64,000 bases of DNA, taken from contig JAPKBN010000001.1 in the NCBI GenBank assembly GCA_026421215.1, positions 89,950 through 153,949 on the forward strand. The letters run 5' to 3'. The DNA is from Dehalococcoidia bacterium (GTDB taxonomy: Bacteria; Chloroflexota; Dehalococcoidia; Lucifugimonadales; Lucifugimonadaceae). Both the position numbers and the translations under genes were made by a program. Shown in pieces: positions 63,832-64,000 of the stretch. Within the stretch, counting starts at the first letter, position 1; every line of letters starts with the position of its first letter. A model generated the notes under the pieces. It was not told where the DNA came from and did no database searches. It saw nothing but the letters and a program-made list of their open reading frames with translations.

Positions 63832-64000
63832 CCCCGGTGGGGCTGGTTACCTACGCGTTGCCTCGGGATGGTGGCGCAGATGACCAGACTGGACGAGCCT
63901 GAGCCTCAAGTAGACACCAACTTGAAGCAGCTATTCGACGCTCTGGGTAACAGGGGTGCGGAGTAGACGTTAGGGAAGAGGAAAGCTGGAGGTAGAGGTA

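Noticed and set aside
63868..63966. 32-codon plus-strand frame after the SDR gene
   Set aside because: It is short and has no clear ribosome site; the hydrophilic product resembles no family I know. It could be a real small gene, but support is too weak.

Overview
This 64-kb window is a gene-dense bacterial chromosome segment of about 55-58% GC, judged by eye. It carries roughly 57 protein genes and no rRNA, tRNA, CRISPR array or recognisable insertion sequence. Many starts are TTG or GTG. The gene content is dominated by one-off catabolic families: enolase-superfamily dehydratase, two HpcH/HpaI aldolases, amidohydrolase-2 lactonase, uronate dehydrogenase, VOC, PIG-L, cyclase, RraA, NHL propeller, class III aminotransferase, gamma-glutamyltransferase and Ldh2 dehydrogenase. 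Together with a CIRCE-type groE operon, this fits the Chloroflexota (Dehalococcoidia, SAR202-like marine lineage). That placement is inferred from gene content, not proven, because no phylogenetic marker was run.

Layout. 1-558 is the 5' part of a leftward SulP transporter cut by the window edge, followed by a methyltransferase (694-1515). 1767-6755 is a cobalamin unit: sigma-70 promoter, cobalamin riboswitch, BtuC, BtuF lipoprotein, BtuD with an extra C-terminal domain, the adenosyltransferase CobO, and a CobO-like protein that has lost its P-loop. 6788-15689 holds an NHL propeller, an enoyl-CoA hydratase, the TldD/TldE protease pair followed by an acidic HEAT-repeat protein, a ROK kinase, an unknown protein and a uronate dehydrogenase-like enzyme. 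15900-21650 is richest in unknowns: an Nmad3-like protein, a small membrane protein, an interlocked inverted-repeat element, a cytidylate-kinase-like protein, a two-gene module of unknown function with a probable frameshift, then RraA and RNase D.

21954-39169 is mainly catabolic. It includes a leftward cluster (27690-31817) encoding an enolase-family dehydratase, a lactonase-type amidohydrolase, an HpcH/HpaI aldolase and an APH-type kinase, which reads as a lactonase-dehydratase-aldolase route for a sugar acid. Glycerol kinase, an aldo/keto reductase, an inositol-monophosphatase-like protein with altered metal ligands and a C69 hydrolase follow. 39437-53530 has a TPR protein, an orphan molybdenum hydroxylase large subunit, groES-groEL under a textbook promoter and CIRCE operator, an SbcD/SbcC-like (YhaO/YhaN type) pair, a site-2 protease, a histidine phosphatase, a DUF5343-like protein and a ParB-like protein.

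53574-63831 returns to catabolism: a phosphotriesterase-family hydrolase, a second HpcH/HpaI aldolase, two tandem CPPED1-like metallophosphoesterases, an Ldh2-type dehydrogenase, a nucleoside-hydrolase remnant, a class III aminotransferase, a gamma-glutamyltransferase, a small membrane protein and an SDR.

The most unusual items are the P-loop-less CobO paralogue, the SbcC-like ATPase with a membrane hairpin where a zinc hook would be expected, the IMPase with Cys and His in place of metal-binding Asp, the CPPED1-like pair, the frameshifted two-gene module at 18330-19298, and the pseudoknot-like repeats at 17322-17370. I did not find one large, clearly new multi-gene defence or mobile system.
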